From: Mycolicibacterium iranicum
GTDB lineage: Bacteria; Actinomycetota; Actinomycetes; Mycobacteriales; Mycobacteriaceae
Assembly (NCBI RefSeq): GCF_001650495.1
Contig: NZ_LWCS01000017.1
Span: forward strand, 77,078-141,077
Length of the DNA: 64,000 bases
Reading direction: 5' to 3'
Shown: in pieces, positions 62,428 through 64,000 of the stretch
Position numbering within the stretch: position 1 is the first letter of the stretch
Layout: the number at the start of each line of letters is the position of its first letter
Notes under the pieces: model-generated
The model's database searches: none
Seen by the model: the letters and a program-made list of their open reading frames with translations, nothing else
Told to the model about the DNA's origin: nothing
Made by a program: the position numbers and the translations under genes

Positions 62428-62997
62428 CTACTTGATCACCCCTCGGGTCGACTCGCGGCGAGGACTCACCATGGTCCACGGCTTCGGCGGGGAGGCCGGT
62501 TCGCCGGCCCGTTCGGCGGCCAGTTCGGCGGCCAGTTCGGCAATGACAAGTCCGAATCGCGCAATGCCCCAGGAGCTCACGAAATCGTCGAGTGAGACTT
62601 CACGCGGCCGCGGACCGCGTACCGCGGCCGCCGGGTAGCTGTCGTCGAACCGAACGGTATGAGCCCGGGAGTCCACGGCGGCCACCACCGCGTGACCGCC
62701 GTCGACAGGGACGATCGCGACCTTTGAGTCATCGGCGAGAGCGTCGTTCAATGCCCGCAGAGCTTGTTCACCGGTGTCGTAGGTCGTGGCGACCCATCCG
62801 ATTCCGTGCTGCTGCAACAGGACACGCGCATCGTCCATCGACACGGTGTCATCGGTTCTCAGACCCCGGTACATCTTCCTGCCCGGCTTGCTCACACTCG
62901 GACTGTTCATGGCCTCGTAGACGATTCGGGCCTCGCGAGGCACCTCACCCCTGAGACGACCGATCGTCGTCGCGACTGCAAGTAAGACACTGTCCAT
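62428..62997 (-). CDS. C39-like protein lacking the catalytic cysteine
   Basis: A 189-residue homologue of the preceding gene's C-terminal peptidase domain. Aligned blocks are VPREARIVYEAMNSPSV against LPSEPQIVYQAMNLLSV, RKMYRGLR against KMMYRGMR and GGHAVVAAVDSRAHTVRFDD against GNHAVVVTGYDPNTDTITIND. The His and Asp of the C39 triad are kept (GGHAV, FDDS) but the cysteine in GDCVLIS is replaced by serine in MDSVLLA, and the start codon itself falls at the active-site glycine, so the N-terminal part is missing. It starts 20 bp after the upstream stop. Likely a non-catalytic partner or decaying copy. Confidence 0.75.
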   Translation of the reverse strand: MDSVLLAVATTIGRLRGEVPREARIVYEAMNSPSVSKPGRKMYRGLRTDDTVSMDDARVLLQQHGIGWVATTYDTGEQALRALNDALADDSKVAIVPVDGGHAVVAAVDSRAHTVRFDDSYPAAAVRGPRPREVSLDDFVSSWGIARFGLVIAELAAELAAERAGEPASPPKPWTMVSPRRESTRGVIK

Positions 62998-63017
62998 GGC
63001 TGTGGTTTCGATCGGGA

Positions 63018-64000
63018 CTACCGCGACCGGCGCGGCGCGTCTTTCGCACTGGTCAGCGCCACGGAATCGCGGCGCGGCTGCAGGTTCTTCCATGCCGACG
63101 GCGGAATCGTCGGGTTGTCGGGCCGTTCCGCGATGAGGGTCTGATAGTTGCTTCGGTTCCACGCCGCCATGAACACTTCGCGCGGTAGCTCCCAGGCCCG
63201 CCCCAGCGGCTTGCCGTTCACAATCATGCTCTGGGCGTGGTCGTTGATCGTGATCGTGTCGGTATTGGGGTCGTATCCGGTGACCACGACCGCATGGTTG
63301 CCATTGGCGGTGGGCAACGGGATTTGACCGTTGTAACCGGGTTGAGCTTTCGACCACAAGACGTGGGCGTTGATGGAAGCGATGATCGCTTTGTCGGGGT
63401 CGGCAAGCGCGGTCTTGAGCTTCTCCAGCGCCTCGTTCTCGTAGTACGTGTTATGCGACCCATAGTTGCCGAAATGGTGCACGTTGGAGTCGATGCCGTA
63501 TCGCCCGAGCAGATTTCTGGCGTCTTCGTAGAATGCGCCCTTCGAGCTGTCGCGCATGCCGCGGTACATCATCTTGCCGGCGTAGATTCCCTTGTTCACG
63601 CTGAGGAGATTCATTGCCTGATAGACGATTTGAGGTTCGCTGGGTAGTTTTCCAGTGAGGAGGCCGATGACGTCAGCCACCGAGATGAGCACACAGTCGC
63701 CTGAATTCTGGGGCTGCCAGTACCTGGCCGCGTTGGCCGGGTCGCCGTAGGTTGCCTGCAGTTCCAGATCACGGCGTGTCAACGTCAACGAACCCGCATA
63801 CCCGAGCGCCTCGGGCACCACCGGCGAAGACGGCGACGACGGAACCACCGGCACCACCCGCGGCTGCACCCGCACCGTACGCAACGTCAACAACCGATCC
63901 CGATCCACACCAGCAGCCGCCCGACCCAACGACGGAACCCGCGTCACCGGAGCCGGATCCACCACCACCTCAGACACCGCCACCGGCGCCACCACCCCAG
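63018..64000 (-). CDS. C39-like cysteine peptidase domain protein (partial, runs off right edge)
   Basis: The C-terminal 327 residues; the start lies beyond position 64000. After a Pro/Val-rich linker (about the first 70 residues in window) comes a papain-like C39-type domain: Cys in PQNSGDCVLISVADVIG, His in GNHAVVVTGYD and the Asp/Asn in TITINDHAQ. C39-type domains cleave peptides or leaders, or act on peptidoglycan-linked peptides in secreted proteins. The upstream linker suggests a long exported protein with this domain at its end. The C-terminus is basic (KDAPRRSR). The stop is followed 20 bp later by its Cys-less paralogue. Confidence 0.8.
   Translation of the reverse strand, partial: GVVAPVAVSEVVVDPAPVTRVPSLGRAAAGVDRDRLLTLRTVRVQPRVVPVVPSSPSSPVVPEALGYAGSLTLTRRDLELQATYGDPANAARYWQPQNSGDCVLISVADVIGLLTGKLPSEPQIVYQAMNLLSVNKGIYAGKMMYRGMRDSSKGAFYEDARNLLGRYGIDSNVHHFGNYGSHNTYYENEALEKLKTALADPDKAIIASINAHVLWSKAQPGYNGQIPLPTANGNHAVVVTGYDPNTDTITINDHAQSMIVNGKPLGRAWELPREVFMAAWNRSNYQTLIAERPDNPTIPPSAWKNLQPRRDSVALTSAKDAPRRSR

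Overview
The window is chromosomal DNA of a mycobacterium, most likely a rapid grower of the Mycolicibacterium type. This rests on high GC, an MspA-family porin, the mprA-mprB-pepD stress cluster, a PE-PPE-domain hydrolase, a cAMP-dependent Pat acetyltransferase, DUF732 and DUF3297 small proteins, and a gene order that follows the M. tuberculosis backbone from Rv1002c (pmt) down to Rv0949 (uvrD1) in reverse orientation. No species can be named from this alone. No insertion sequence, prophage, CRISPR array or rRNA was seen. There is one tRNA, tRNA-Ala(CGC).

Left part (1-14,300): the 3' end of the protein O-mannosyltransferase pmt; arginine deiminase arcA diverging from a soxR regulator; alkB; two neighbouring lipoproteins; a PE-PPE hydrolase; an LpqN-type lipoprotein; a shikimate-dehydrogenase-like gene coupled to pat; a membrane diguanylate cyclase; a cupin; an OhrR-like MarR regulator; a P450 coupled to an NTF2-like protein; small DUF genes; and the tRNA. 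Two gene remnants lie here: a DUF559 gene inside an inverted repeat, and the 3' end of an aldehyde dehydrogenase.

Centre-left (14,300-27,540): an envelope and cell-cycle block with the membrane receptor glpR, rimJ, the MoeA-like scaffold glp, galU, 5-formyl-THF cyclo-ligase, the HrcA-type (CIRCE) controlled chaperone ruc, a SAF-domain protein, mscL, an MspA-family porin, moaB2, and the pepD-mprB-mprA stress module with rpmF. I also call one 52-codon gene (22,677-22,835).

Centre-right (27,700-45,950): a tightly coupled six-gene acyl-CoA operon (DUF1446/AtuA-like, fadE13, accD2, accA2, fadE12, echA7) for carboxylation-dependent degradation of a branched acyl chain; a DUF1707 membrane-stress protein; and a convergent operon running perM-purN-purH-lipoprotein-MoxR ATPase-VWA, preceded by the Rv0954-like division protein.

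Right part (46,100-64,000): an accessory block between the Rv0954 and sucCD homologues holds sfnG, an ornithine-decarboxylase-type enzyme with a membrane partner, an LLM oxidoreductase and a thiolase-like protein that each carry a KstR-type operator (steroid regulon), and an S9 peptidase behind twin palindromes. Then come sucC-sucD, an M23 peptidase, uvrD1, a PE-less PGRS (glycine-rich) exported protein, and a tandem pair of C39-like peptidase genes in which the second copy has lost the catalytic cysteine. The last gene runs off the right edge.
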